Origin: an uncultured Lachnospiraceae bacterium
GTDB taxonomy: Bacteria; Bacillota; Clostridia; Lachnospirales; Lachnospiraceae
Length of the DNA: 53,071 nucleotides
Assembly (NCBI GenBank): GCA_949893755.1
Contig: CATLCV010000011.1
Span: forward strand, 1 to 53,071
Reading direction: 5' to 3'
Part shown: positions 33,402 through 41,485 of the stretch, in pieces
How positions within the stretch are numbered: position 1 is the stretch's first letter
Layout: each line of letters begins with the position of its first letter
The notes under the pieces: generated by a model
The model's input: only the letters and a program-made list of their open reading frames with translations
Databases searched by the model: none
Told to the model about the DNA's origin: nothing
Translations under genes and position numbers: made by a program

Positions 33402-34745
33402 TTATTTACAGCTCTTTACCGCATCGATAATCACCTCTGCAATATGTTCTATCATCTCATCATTCATTCCAGGATAAACCCCGACCCAAAAAGTATCATT
33501 CATAATCCGGTCGGTATTATATAAATCACCAACGACACGATACCCCCTTTGTTCTTCTCGCATTTGTTCAAAACATGGGTGCTTCAAAATGTTTCCTGCA
33601 AACAGCATCCTTGTCTGAATTGCATTACCTTCAATTTGTTTTACAATTTTTTTACGGTCTGCTCCATCGCAGGTCAGCAAAAATCCAAACCAGCTTGGTT
33701 CCGTATCTGGAAGCGCCTTCGGTAATATCAATTTATCTTTCACAGACTGCAGGGCCTTTTCCATTTTCCCCCAATTATGCCGCCTGCACTTTACAAACTC
33801 CGGCAGCTTTTTCAATTGCGCCACACCGACCGCAGCCTGCATATCCGTTGCCTTTAAGTTATATCCAAAATGTGAGTAGACATATTTATGGTCATATCCC
33901 TCCGGCAGTTCCCCATATTGTCCATCAAAGCGATGCCCGCATCGGTTGTCCTCTCCCGAACCGCATATACAGTCTCTGCCCCAATCACGCATAGAACGGA
34001 TACATTTATGCAGTAAAGGATTATCCGTATAAACCGCTCCCCCCTCTCCCATTGTCATGTGGTGAGGCGGATAAAATGATGACGTACCGATATCGCCGAT
34101 TGTCCCTGTATATTTTTTTTCGCCATCTATGTATACAATCGATCCCAAAGAGTCACAGTTATCTTCAATCAGCCATAAATTGTTTTCATCGCAAAACTTT
34201 TTGACAGTCCGGATATCAAATGGATTTCCCATTGTATGGGCGAGCATTACTGCTTTCGTTTTTTCCGACAGTGCCTCCTGCAGCATCCGGACATCTACGT
34301 TATATTCCGGTATGGTTACATCCACAAAAACCGGTATTGCTCCATACTGAACTGCCGGAGCTACTGTTGTTGGGAATCCTGCCGCAACCGTAATCACTTC
34401 ATCTCCCGGATGTATCTGACGCTCTTGCAAAAGCGGAGAAGTCAATGCCATAAACGCCAGCAGGTTCGCAGACGAGCCTGAATTTACAAGGGAACAGTAT
34501 TTTATTCCCAGATATTCTGCGAATTCTTTTTCAAATTGCTTCGTGTATCTGCCTGCTGTCAGCCAGAATTCCAGTCCAGAATCAATCAGATTCTTCATTT
34601 CTTCGGAATCATACACCCTGGATGCATAATGGATTGGATCGCCGCAGTGATATTTCTTTTTATCCAAATGATACTTTTGATAATATTGTTCAACCTCATC
34701 GAGAATCTGTGCCCTTGCTTCCTGCTCTGATAATCCCTCAAACAT
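33402..34745 (-). CDS. rfbH: CDP-4-dehydro-6-deoxyglucose 3-dehydratase RfbH (E1)
   Basis: This 447-residue PMP-dependent enzyme of the aminotransferase fold has the E1 hallmarks. A histidine replaces the usual PLP-binding lysine in SSFYPPHHMTMGEGGA (about 224-239), and cysteines for a [2Fe-2S] cluster lie in GRDCICGSGEDNRCGHRF (about 256-273). It removes the C3 hydroxyl of CDP-4-keto-6-deoxyglucose. The matching E3 reductase (AscD/YerD/RfbI type) is not in this window. The start at 34745 lies 5 bases behind the rfbG stop with GAGG 9 bases upstream. Confidence 0.95.
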   Translation of the reverse strand: MFEGLSEQEARAQILDEVEQYYQKYHLDKKKYHCGDPIHYASRVYDSEEMKNLIDSGLEFWLTAGRYTKQFEKEFAEYLGIKYCSLVNSGSSANLLAFMALTSPLLQERQIHPGDEVITVAAGFPTTVAPAVQYGAIPVFVDVTIPEYNVDVRMLQEALSEKTKAVMLAHTMGNPFDIRTVKKFCDENNLWLIEDNCDSLGSIVYIDGEKKYTGTIGDIGTSSFYPPHHMTMGEGGAVYTDNPLLHKCIRSMRDWGRDCICGSGEDNRCGHRFDGQYGELPEGYDHKYVYSHFGYNLKATDMQAAVGVAQLKKLPEFVKCRRHNWGKMEKALQSVKDKLILPKALPDTEPSWFGFLLTCDGADRKKIVKQIEGNAIQTRMLFAGNILKHPCFEQMREEQRGYRVVGDLYNTDRIMNDTFWVGVYPGMNDEMIEHIAEVIIDAVKSCK

Positions 34746-34749
34746 AACG

Positions 34750-35808
34750 TTATTCCTCATTTTTCATAAATTCTCTTATTTGCTGTTTCATGCATTCAAC
34801 ACTCTGCTCCGGATGGCTCTTCCAAGCTTTTGTCCACTCTACAGTTTTTTCTACAGCTTCCGCTATATCCCATTTTGGCTTCCAGGCAAAATCCTTTTTT
34901 AATTTAGAGCAGTCCAGTTTTAAAAAGCTTGCTTCATGAGGCCCTTGGGTCTCCTGCGAAACCCATCCAACCCCCTTTCCCCATGCATTACAAAACAGTT
35001 CAACCAATTTTCCTGTCGTAATACAGTTTTTTTCATCCGGACCGACATTATAACAGCCTTCTCGTCTTTTATCTCCATACTGTTTCTGAACGATCATTAA
35101 GTACGCAAAAAGTGGGTCCAGAACATGCTGGTATGGCCGGATAGATTCAGGGTTTCTTACTACTATTCTCTTCTCTTCCAATGCTGCCCTGACACAATCC
35201 GGAATGATTCTGTCTTTCGAAAAGTCTCCGCCTCCTATCACATTTCCTGCACGTGCTGTTGATATTGCTGCTTCGCTGTCGAAAAAAAACGAACGAAGAT
35301 AGCTATGTGTCACAAGTTCGGAACAGGATTTGCTGTTAGAATACGGATCATAACCATCCAATGCATCAATTTCCCGGTATCCCCATTCCCACTCTCTATT
35401 GGCATATACTTTATCTGTTGTGACATTTAAAAAGGATTTCACACATGGATTCCGCCGAACACATTCACAGATATTAACTGTTCCCATCACATTTGTCTCA
35501 TATGTATAAACCGGATTATTATAGGATTCCCGTACTAATGGCTGGGCGGCCATATGTATGACAATGTCAGGCCGACATTCGGCAACAGCAGACTGAAGCC
35601 TGTCCAAATCTCTGATATCGCCTTCTATGGAGTTTATTTTCTTGTCAACCTCCGCAATAGAGAACAACGAATAACTTTTAGGAGGTTTTAAAGCATAACC
35701 TGTGATATCGGCCCCTGCTTCCGCCAGGATCATACATAACCATGAGCCTTTAAAGCCTGTATGACCTGTTATAAAAATCTTTTTATCTTTAAACCAATCT
35801 AAATTCAT
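34750..35808 (-). CDS. rfbG: CDP-glucose 4,6-dehydratase RfbG
   Basis: This 352-residue extended SDR has the nucleotide loop IFITGHTGFKGSWL (residues 11-24), the catalytic Thr region NVTTDKVYAN and the YxxxK in DGYDPYSNSKSCSEL. It converts CDP-glucose from RfbF to CDP-4-keto-6-deoxyglucose, the substrate of RfbH. The length fits the family (about 355). It lies directly before rfbH in the order G-H on the minus strand, while rfbF is five genes away, an unusual split. Confidence 0.95.
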   Translation of the reverse strand: MNLDWFKDKKIFITGHTGFKGSWLCMILAEAGADITGYALKPPKSYSLFSIAEVDKKINSIEGDIRDLDRLQSAVAECRPDIVIHMAAQPLVRESYNNPVYTYETNVMGTVNICECVRRNPCVKSFLNVTTDKVYANREWEWGYREIDALDGYDPYSNSKSCSELVTHSYLRSFFFDSEAAISTARAGNVIGGGDFSKDRIIPDCVRAALEEKRIVVRNPESIRPYQHVLDPLFAYLMIVQKQYGDKRREGCYNVGPDEKNCITTGKLVELFCNAWGKGVGWVSQETQGPHEASFLKLDCSKLKKDFAWKPKWDIAEAVEKTVEWTKAWKSHPEQSVECMKQQIREFMKNEE

Positions 35809-35847
35809 GATTAAATTCTCCGTAAGATTATTCTGCTAAACATTCTA

Positions 35848-36783
35848 TTAAAAGTTTCCTACTAGAGTAATACAATCCAATTTTTTGTCTTCTCCCCAAT
35901 CAATTTCATGCTGCTCTATAACAGTAAGTCCTGCACGATTAGCCAAATATGCAAATAGTTGCTTACTCATATAGTTTCTTCCCTGGCTTCCTGTGGAAAA
36001 AGTAATCTTGTAATTCTTTGTATTATTAGAATGATGGAACAACGCTTTTCCACCCTCAGCTAAAACTCTTTTAGTTTCTTTAAGGTACTGAAAAATATCT
36101 AACATTTCAAAATGGACCATTGCATCATATGTAAATAGTGCAGTACAGGAGTCTGTATGTAATTGGCTTAAATCGAATCCATTATTAACATAATATTGAA
36201 TCTTATTTTCATCTTTAAATCTCTTTTTACAATAATCAATGTTTTTTTCCAATATATCAACAAGAATGATGTTTTGTGCATGCATAATATATTTCTGCAC
36301 ATGGCGTCCACGCCCACAAGCAAGCTCTACAACTCTTGTCAAGTCTAACTGTTGAAAAAGTTTTTTAAAAGGACTATTTTCACACCAAAAAACGTCCATA
36401 GATTTATCTTCTTCTGCTAAGTCAAAATAAAAGTTCATCTTGTCAATATGATATTCTGCAATATATTCCCTATTAGCTTCTATAGAGCTTTTTCCTTGGA
36501 ACACTCCCTGCTCTAATGTAATAATATTGATTTTATATTCAGCAATCTTCCTACTCACCTTTTCAAACTCATCAGGATCAGCTATTGCTATTATAATATT
36601 GAATTTTCCACCATCTATCTCCTTTAAATCAAAAATAGGCTTTTTACCCCCCCCCGTATTCAACATAATATTTCCTACTTTATAGGAATCACAAAAGCCT
36701 GCAATTTCTATTCCATGTTCATATAATACGTTTGCATAGTATTTTCCTCTTTTACCCGCACCGTATAAAATAATATCTTTCAT
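35848..36783 (-). CDS. YGaG domain fused to SAM-dependent methyltransferase, with poly-G tract
   Basis: This 311-residue protein starts with the accessory domain (residues 2-95: IILYGAGKRGKYYANVLYEHG). A class I methyltransferase with a SAM-binding motif in TRVVELACGRGRHVQKYIM (about 150-168) and an FTYDAMVHFEM segment follows. Codons 43-46 contain nine consecutive G residues (36647-36655 on the plus strand as C). One added G places a TAA immediately after the tract and one lost G gives a TAA a few codons later, so the gene is built to be switched on and off by slippage (inference). The start has GAGGTGATATT before it. Confidence 0.85.
   Translation of the reverse strand: MKDIILYGAGKRGKYYANVLYEHGIEIAGFCDSYKVGNIMLNTGGGKKPIFDLKEIDGGKFNIIIAIADPDEFEKVSRKIAEYKINIITLEQGVFQGKSSIEANREYIAEYHIDKMNFYFDLAEEDKSMDVFWCENSPFKKLFQQLDLTRVVELACGRGRHVQKYIMHAQNIILVDILEKNIDYCKKRFKDENKIQYYVNNGFDLSQLHTDSCTALFTYDAMVHFEMLDIFQYLKETKRVLAEGGKALFHHSNNTKNYKITFSTGSQGRNYMSKQLFAYLANRAGLTVIEQHEIDWGEDKKLDCITLVGNF
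36647..36655 (-). repeat. G9 homopolymer inside the methyltransferase gene
   Basis: Nine consecutive C on the plus strand (G on the coding strand) are followed by TAAAAA on the coding strand. The sequence shows the in-frame, ON length. The same 15-mer occurs at 40147-40161. Confidence 0.9.
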
Positions 36784-36832
36784 AATATCACCTCGTATAA
36801 TAGGTCGTAATCATATATCTTAATTCACCTTT

Positions 36833-37417
36833 TCAAATACTTTCCAAAACTTCACCGATATGCCCGCCCGGATGATTCTGTTTGAACTGCTGAATATCGA
36901 TCTGCATTTCCTTTGCGATCATCATTGCCAAGCCCTGTAATAAGATCAAGTTCATTGTCGTGGAGTTATTCGGCATTATATTCCACAAATCTCCTTCATG
37001 TATTAAATCCATCACAATACAATTTGGAATTTCTCTGGTCAACGTACTTTCCTGCATAAAGGTTAGAAGCCACAAATTGATTCTTCGTTTTTTTAACAAC
37101 CTGGTTAGATAGATTGATTCCGAAGTTTCTCCGCTTTTTGTAAGCAGAATCACCAGATCCCCTTCCTTTACCAGTCCCATATCACCGTGGACTGCCGAAT
37201 TTGTATGCAGGAAACTGGCATCTAATCCCATAGAAACCATAGAACCAACAAATTTTTCACAAATGGGCACATTTTTTCCAAGACCGGATACTACAATTTT
37301 ATGTCCTGCATTTAAAACAGCTATAGATTCATTCACCAACCTTTGAAAAATCTGCGAATCCAATGAGTGCAGTGAATGATCTATTTCCTGCAATTGCCTT
37401 TCAAAATATCTGATCAT
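36833..37417 (-). CDS. SIS-domain phosphosugar isomerase, KpsF-like without CBS domains
   Basis: This 194-residue protein is a single SIS domain. The segments KIVVSGLGKNVPICEKFVGS, NSAVHGDMGLVKEGDLVI and LLTKSGETSESIYL match the arabinose-5-phosphate isomerase (KpsF/KdsD) pattern, but the CBS pair of KdsD is absent. A GmhA-like or PHI-like role is also possible. It overlaps the nucleotidyltransferase-kinase gene by 4 bases (ATGA), so the two act in one pathway. The start at 37417 has GGAGG 7 bases upstream. Confidence 0.82.
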   Translation of the reverse strand: MIRYFERQLQEIDHSLHSLDSQIFQRLVNESIAVLNAGHKIVVSGLGKNVPICEKFVGSMVSMGLDASFLHTNSAVHGDMGLVKEGDLVILLTKSGETSESIYLTRLLKKRRINLWLLTFMQESTLTREIPNCIVMDLIHEGDLWNIMPNNSTTMNLILLQGLAMMIAKEMQIDIQQFKQNHPGGHIGEVLESI

Positions 37418-38922
37418 AATACATCCTCCAGATAAAATAATCCATTGTAAAATGCCCCGCATACAGAATCATAATCCTGCCATGCATAGGTCGTTAAGGA
37501 GAGCCAGATTATCGCATGCAACAACTTAATTTCATGCGGATCTGCTCCTGTAAGCTCAAAGAAATCGTTTTCCATGTCCTCCCAATGATTGGATTCTATC
37601 CTTAGTGATACCTCCTGTTCACCAATATCCAGACGAAAATCTTTGAGATTAAACCGATCGTAATTTCCTACAATAGAATAATAAAGCTTCGCCCAGTCAT
37701 AACGGATATCCCCATAAATTTCCATAAATCCAAAATAGCCCCTTGGATCAATCAAAACCGGCGTTCCGTCCTCTCGAAGCATTAAATTTGAAAAAGTACA
37801 ATCGCCATGAATAAAATGAAAACATTCGCATGTAATCTCTTCCAGTTTCTTCTCCATCTTACGCTTGTAAAAGAAGATATTCCGACAATTCTTACCATTA
37901 ATCCGTATCACCCTGTCACGTGCAAAAGGAATTAAATCTTCTATTTTATTTAAACGGGCAATCGTTTTTCGATAGTAAGCCTCTTTCATACTAAATGAAT
38001 CTGCCGCAATCTGATCTGATTGATGCAGCTGGCTTAAAGCAAAGATTAATTTTTCTAATATTTTCCTTTTTTCAGGTACAGACAACTGGCATTCGTACAC
38101 ATTTTTTCCATTTATGTATTCCATTTTGAGTGGATTCGTATCATAAATATGAGGCAGTATTTGCATATCGTTTCTGTTTGCTTTTTCGTACCAGGCACAT
38201 TCTCTTAATGCCAGCTTTTTTCCCTGTTCATCTACCGCTTCTTTTATAAAAACATTGCCCTCTACAGTAATACGGTTAAAAGGACGGCATTTTTGCTGTT
38301 CAAGTTTTTCATATTCTTCCAGTAGTCCGAACTCTCTTGTTCCAGCAAGACTGAATTCCTGGAATTTCATATGCTGTGTCTGCAACCAACGAACCAGTTC
38401 CCCACTTTCTGGTATTTGTGAAAGTGATTCTTTCGCATTGAATAAAAAGAAACCTGCCACTCCATGCTCTGTAGATTGTTTTTCAGTAAATAGCGCATCC
38501 TGATAACTCCAGCGGCAGGAAAATGTTTTCGAGATTCCAATGTAATTCACCATAGAATCGCCCGATGATGACTTATATTCCTCTGGCAGTTCCAGATTTT
38601 CAGGTAGAATCAAGTCGGACCAAACCAACATAAAGGGCTGCTTTTCCGGAATCAATTCCAAGGCCTGACGGATACCGGCGCATGTACCTGTTCCCTGTGC
38701 ATCAACCACTTGATAGATTACTTCTGCAAAGGATGCCAAATATTCTCGTAATACTTCCTTATGGTAATCTGCTATAATCACAAATTTCTTTTCCGGATAT
38801 TTTCGGAACAAGTGAAATAACATTGGAAGGTTGTCAATTGGAACTAATGCTTTTGGTTTATTTTTTGTTAAGTATCCAAGTCGGGTACCTTTTCCTCCTG
38901 CTTGAACTATGATATAATCCAT
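37414..38922 (-). CDS. Nucleotidyltransferase-kinase fusion for sugar activation
   Basis: This 502-residue bifunctional protein has an N-terminal sugar-phosphate nucleotidyltransferase domain (about 1-230: IIVQAGGKGTRLGYLTKNK, then PKALVPIDNLPML). The C-terminal half (about 240-502) is a kinase of the choline/aminoglycoside kinase fold, with the catalytic block FIHGDCTFSNLMLREDGTPV and the metal-binding VLIDPRGYFGFME. Together with the coupled SIS isomerase it could isomerise, phosphorylate and nucleotidylate one sugar, as GmhA/HddA/HddC do for heptose in other bacteria. The sugar and the nucleotide cannot be read from the sequence. Confidence 0.82.
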   Translation of the reverse strand: MDYIIVQAGGKGTRLGYLTKNKPKALVPIDNLPMLFHLFRKYPEKKFVIIADYHKEVLREYLASFAEVIYQVVDAQGTGTCAGIRQALELIPEKQPFMLVWSDLILPENLELPEEYKSSSGDSMVNYIGISKTFSCRWSYQDALFTEKQSTEHGVAGFFLFNAKESLSQIPESGELVRWLQTQHMKFQEFSLAGTREFGLLEEYEKLEQQKCRPFNRITVEGNVFIKEAVDEQGKKLALRECAWYEKANRNDMQILPHIYDTNPLKMEYINGKNVYECQLSVPEKRKILEKLIFALSQLHQSDQIAADSFSMKEAYYRKTIARLNKIEDLIPFARDRVIRINGKNCRNIFFYKRKMEKKLEEITCECFHFIHGDCTFSNLMLREDGTPVLIDPRGYFGFMEIYGDIRYDWAKLYYSIVGNYDRFNLKDFRLDIGEQEVSLRIESNHWEDMENDFFELTGADPHEIKLLHAIIWLSLTTYAWQDYDSVCGAFYNGLFYLEDVL

Positions 38923-39121
38923 TTCGCTATCCTACTCCTTATACCATTTAATAAATTTTTCCAACTGTACAATTTATGCAAAATTAAACGGTTCTGGTTT
39001 AAGTACTGTTTAATTCAATCTTTATGCAAATTCCATAAATACATATAACCGGACCAAAAGAAGGGGATTCTATTTTTAGTAATTTGCTTTACACTACTAT
39101 TTTTAATATCAATATTCTATG

Positions 39122-40069
39122 TCATAATGGTTTCGCTAAACAAGCCGTTATACAATCTGGTAATATTACATAACCAATATTATTTTCTTTACAGAACTGT
39201 GTTACTGCTTTAGTTACTCCCACCCATTGTTCGAAATCATGTACAAAAATATATCCGCCTGCATTCAACCTATTCCAAAAATAATTTAAACCACTATATG
39301 TTGCCTCATACAAATCTATATCTAAATTGACAAATGAAAATGTTTCATCTATTCCTTTCACTGTATCCGGAAAGACTCCTTTATATATAACAGCTTGTTC
39401 TTTATATGGTAGCTTAGACAAAACCATATCCACAGAAGTATCCTTTAATAGATCAATCCATCTATCTGTTTGTTTTTTATCATCCTCATTTACTACCATA
39501 GACTCTTTGAATCCCGAGAAAGTATCAAAAAGAAAAAGCTTTTTCCTTGGAAACAGCATATTTAAATATTTTGCAAATTCACCTTGATATACCCCTACCT
39601 CTGCAATACTTCCTGCAACATTATTACGGTAAATTTGTCTAGCTGCCTGAGCTAATGATGCGATGCGTCTATCTTTATCGAGTTCTAATGGATTTCTCCA
39701 ATATACATCCATTATCATTTCTACTGGAAGAAAGTCACCAATATATAATCTCAATTCCATAAATATTTCTGGATTATCTGACGAAAGTATTACTTTTGCT
39801 TTATTAATGTCAATATTTTTCAATTCATATTTTAACTCTTCAAGAGTCAAAATATTTTTATTATACTTATTTAATTTTTCATCCACACAAATAACCTTTT
39901 TAAATGAAAATCTTTTTTCTATATAATCTTGAATATACATACCTCTTTCGCCGTAAGGATATATATATACATATTCCACACCACTATCATGAAGGTTTCG
40001 GAAACGAGTTTCCAATGGCATAAATGTGTCTATTTCTACATCCCAAATGCTATTTCTTTTATAATCCAT
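39122..40069 (-). CDS. YGaG-variant domain fused to TylF-type O-methyltransferase
   Basis: This 315-residue protein has a divergent accessory domain at the N-terminus (about 31-125: YVYIYPYGERGMYIQDYIEK). A TylF/macrocin O-methyltransferase domain follows, with GSIAEVGVYQGEFAKYL (about 155-171) as SAM site and FVNLDIDLYEATYSGLNYF plus GGYIFVHDFE as metal/acid segments. It would O-methylate a sugar. A leader with a G9 tract and 10-bp tandem repeats lies directly upstream. The start has AGGAGG 7 bases before it. The gene is clearly AT-rich. Confidence 0.82.
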   Translation of the reverse strand: MDYKRNSIWDVEIDTFMPLETRFRNLHDSGVEYVYIYPYGERGMYIQDYIEKRFSFKKVICVDEKLNKYNKNILTLEELKYELKNIDINKAKVILSSDNPEIFMELRLYIGDFLPVEMIMDVYWRNPLELDKDRRIASLAQAARQIYRNNVAGSIAEVGVYQGEFAKYLNMLFPRKKLFLFDTFSGFKESMVVNEDDKKQTDRWIDLLKDTSVDMVLSKLPYKEQAVIYKGVFPDTVKGIDETFSFVNLDIDLYEATYSGLNYFWNRLNAGGYIFVHDFEQWVGVTKAVTQFCKENNIGYVILPDCITACLAKPL

Positions 40070-40095
40070 ATCATATCCTCCTCTAGGGAGGGTGG

Positions 40096-40135
40096 GGTTC
40101 TTAATGGTTCTTAATGGTTCTTAATGGTTTTTAAC
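40096..40135 (-). repeat. Four tandem copies of a 10-bp repeat in a methyltransferase leader
   Basis: GGTTCTTAAT is repeated three times exactly and once with two changes, directly upstream of the ribosome binding site of the TylF-type gene. The number of copies could vary by slippage and change the leader length and structure. Confidence 0.85.
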
Positions 40136-40146
40136 TTCAACTACGT

Positions 40147-40161
40147 TTTTTACCCCCCCCC
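40147..40161 (-). repeat. Intergenic G9 tract followed by TAAAAA
   Basis: A run of nine C (plus strand, 40153-40161) lies about 85 bases upstream of the TylF-type start. It is the same 15-mer as the one inside the methyltransferase gene at 36641-36655. Here it is outside any clear gene, so an effect on transcription or leader structure would be expected, not a frameshift. Confidence 0.85.
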
Positions 40162-40293
40162 ACACACATCTTACTACTAAATTTATTTATCATATACTTT
40201 TTATTTTCTATATTATATAAAAAATTTCAATACACACCAGACCCTCCTTTTTATCCCAATTTTGTCCATGGATAGTCCCTTCTTGCTTCAAGT

Positions 40294-41451
40294 TCAGAAT
40301 ATTGTATTTGGTTCACACCAAAAGATCTTTTGCTTTGGAACACCTTTTTCTATAAGTTGATACCGTATACTATTCGCTATTTCCTTTTTTTCAACAGCAA
40401 TTAGAACAATGTCATATAACTTTTTCAAAAATTCTTCTATACCTATTACATTTCTGTATTCTAAATGCATATTCTTATAATTTCTATCTACCCAGCAAAC
40501 TATTTCACATTTCTCGTATTTGGATATTTGTGTAATATAATCTTTTCCAACCCTCCCAGCCCCATAAATCACTATTTTTTTCCAAAATAATTTTTCTATA
40601 AACGGAAATGAATAATATTGTATTACATCAAATTTAGTTGATAGGCAAAACTCAAATATAGAATAAACTTTTTGAACTAGCGATTTATCTATATCTTTTT
40701 GAGACATTAGCCTATCATTTTCCAATATAATATTATTACAATAATTCCAAAGAATAAGTTCTTTCCTTATAAGTGAATTTGATTTTAAGTGTGATATTGA
40801 GTCTTTTCTATAACGATAGTGATAAAAAACATCGTTAACTTGCGCCACTTTTTTGGATTTTAAAATACAATGCAGTATATTAATTAGGTCCTCCCCATAC
40901 TGCATTGTATTTGGTACATTTGAATAAGAATCCTTTATTACTTTTGATTTAAATACTTTACACCAAATATTTTGATTTATATTTACAGTATGATCCAGCC
41001 CTAAAAGTGACAAAAAGACCTTATGTCTTATTAGACTATCTAATTCAAATATTCTTTCTTCTATTATTCTTTCTATTTTTTTATTTCCATTTATATCACT
41101 AAAGTGACCTGAGTCGACAAAATCTGCATTTGTTTTTTTTACAATCCTCATCAGATGTGAATACATATTAGGTTCAATCCAGTCATCTCCATCGACAAAT
41201 GTAGTAAAATCACTTTTCGCTATATCTAATCCTGCTTTTCTTGCTTTTACCAGTCCTTCATTTGTCTTATGTATAACTTGGATGCGATTATCCCTTTTGG
41301 AAAAGTTATCACATATTTGCGGACAATTATCTGTTGACCCATCATCAACTAAAATCACCTCTAACTGAGTATAACTTTGATCGAGTATACTCTCTATACA
41401 CTTTGGTAAAAACTCTTCAACGTTATATATAGGAACTATTACAGATAACAC
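40294..41451 (-). CDS. GT2 glycosyltransferase with C-terminal YGaG domain
   Basis: This 385-residue protein is a typical GT2 enzyme (LSVIVPIYNVEEFLPKCIES, EVILVDDGSTDNCPQICDNF, the DXD in FTTFVDGDDWIEP). The accessory domain follows (about 292-385: KIVIYGAGRVGKDYITQIS). The start codon is GTG at 41451 with GGGAGAG upstream. It is in the most AT-rich part of the island. The transferred sugar is unknown. Confidence 0.85.
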   Translation of the reverse strand: MLSVIVPIYNVEEFLPKCIESILDQSYTQLEVILVDDGSTDNCPQICDNFSKRDNRIQVIHKTNEGLVKARKAGLDIAKSDFTTFVDGDDWIEPNMYSHLMRIVKKTNADFVDSGHFSDINGNKKIERIIEERIFELDSLIRHKVFLSLLGLDHTVNINQNIWCKVFKSKVIKDSYSNVPNTMQYGEDLINILHCILKSKKVAQVNDVFYHYRYRKDSISHLKSNSLIRKELILWNYCNNIILENDRLMSQKDIDKSLVQKVYSIFEFCLSTKFDVIQYYSFPFIEKLFWKKIVIYGAGRVGKDYITQISKYEKCEIVCWVDRNYKNMHLEYRNVIGIEEFLKKLYDIVLIAVEKKEIANSIRYQLIEKGVPKQKIFWCEPNTIF

Positions 41452-41485
41452 AATCTCTCTCCCGCTTTATAAATGATAAAATATT

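Noticed and set aside
40096..40135. Short CRISPR-like array
   Set aside because: The repeat unit is only 10 bases and there are no spacers between copies; it is a simple tandem repeat.
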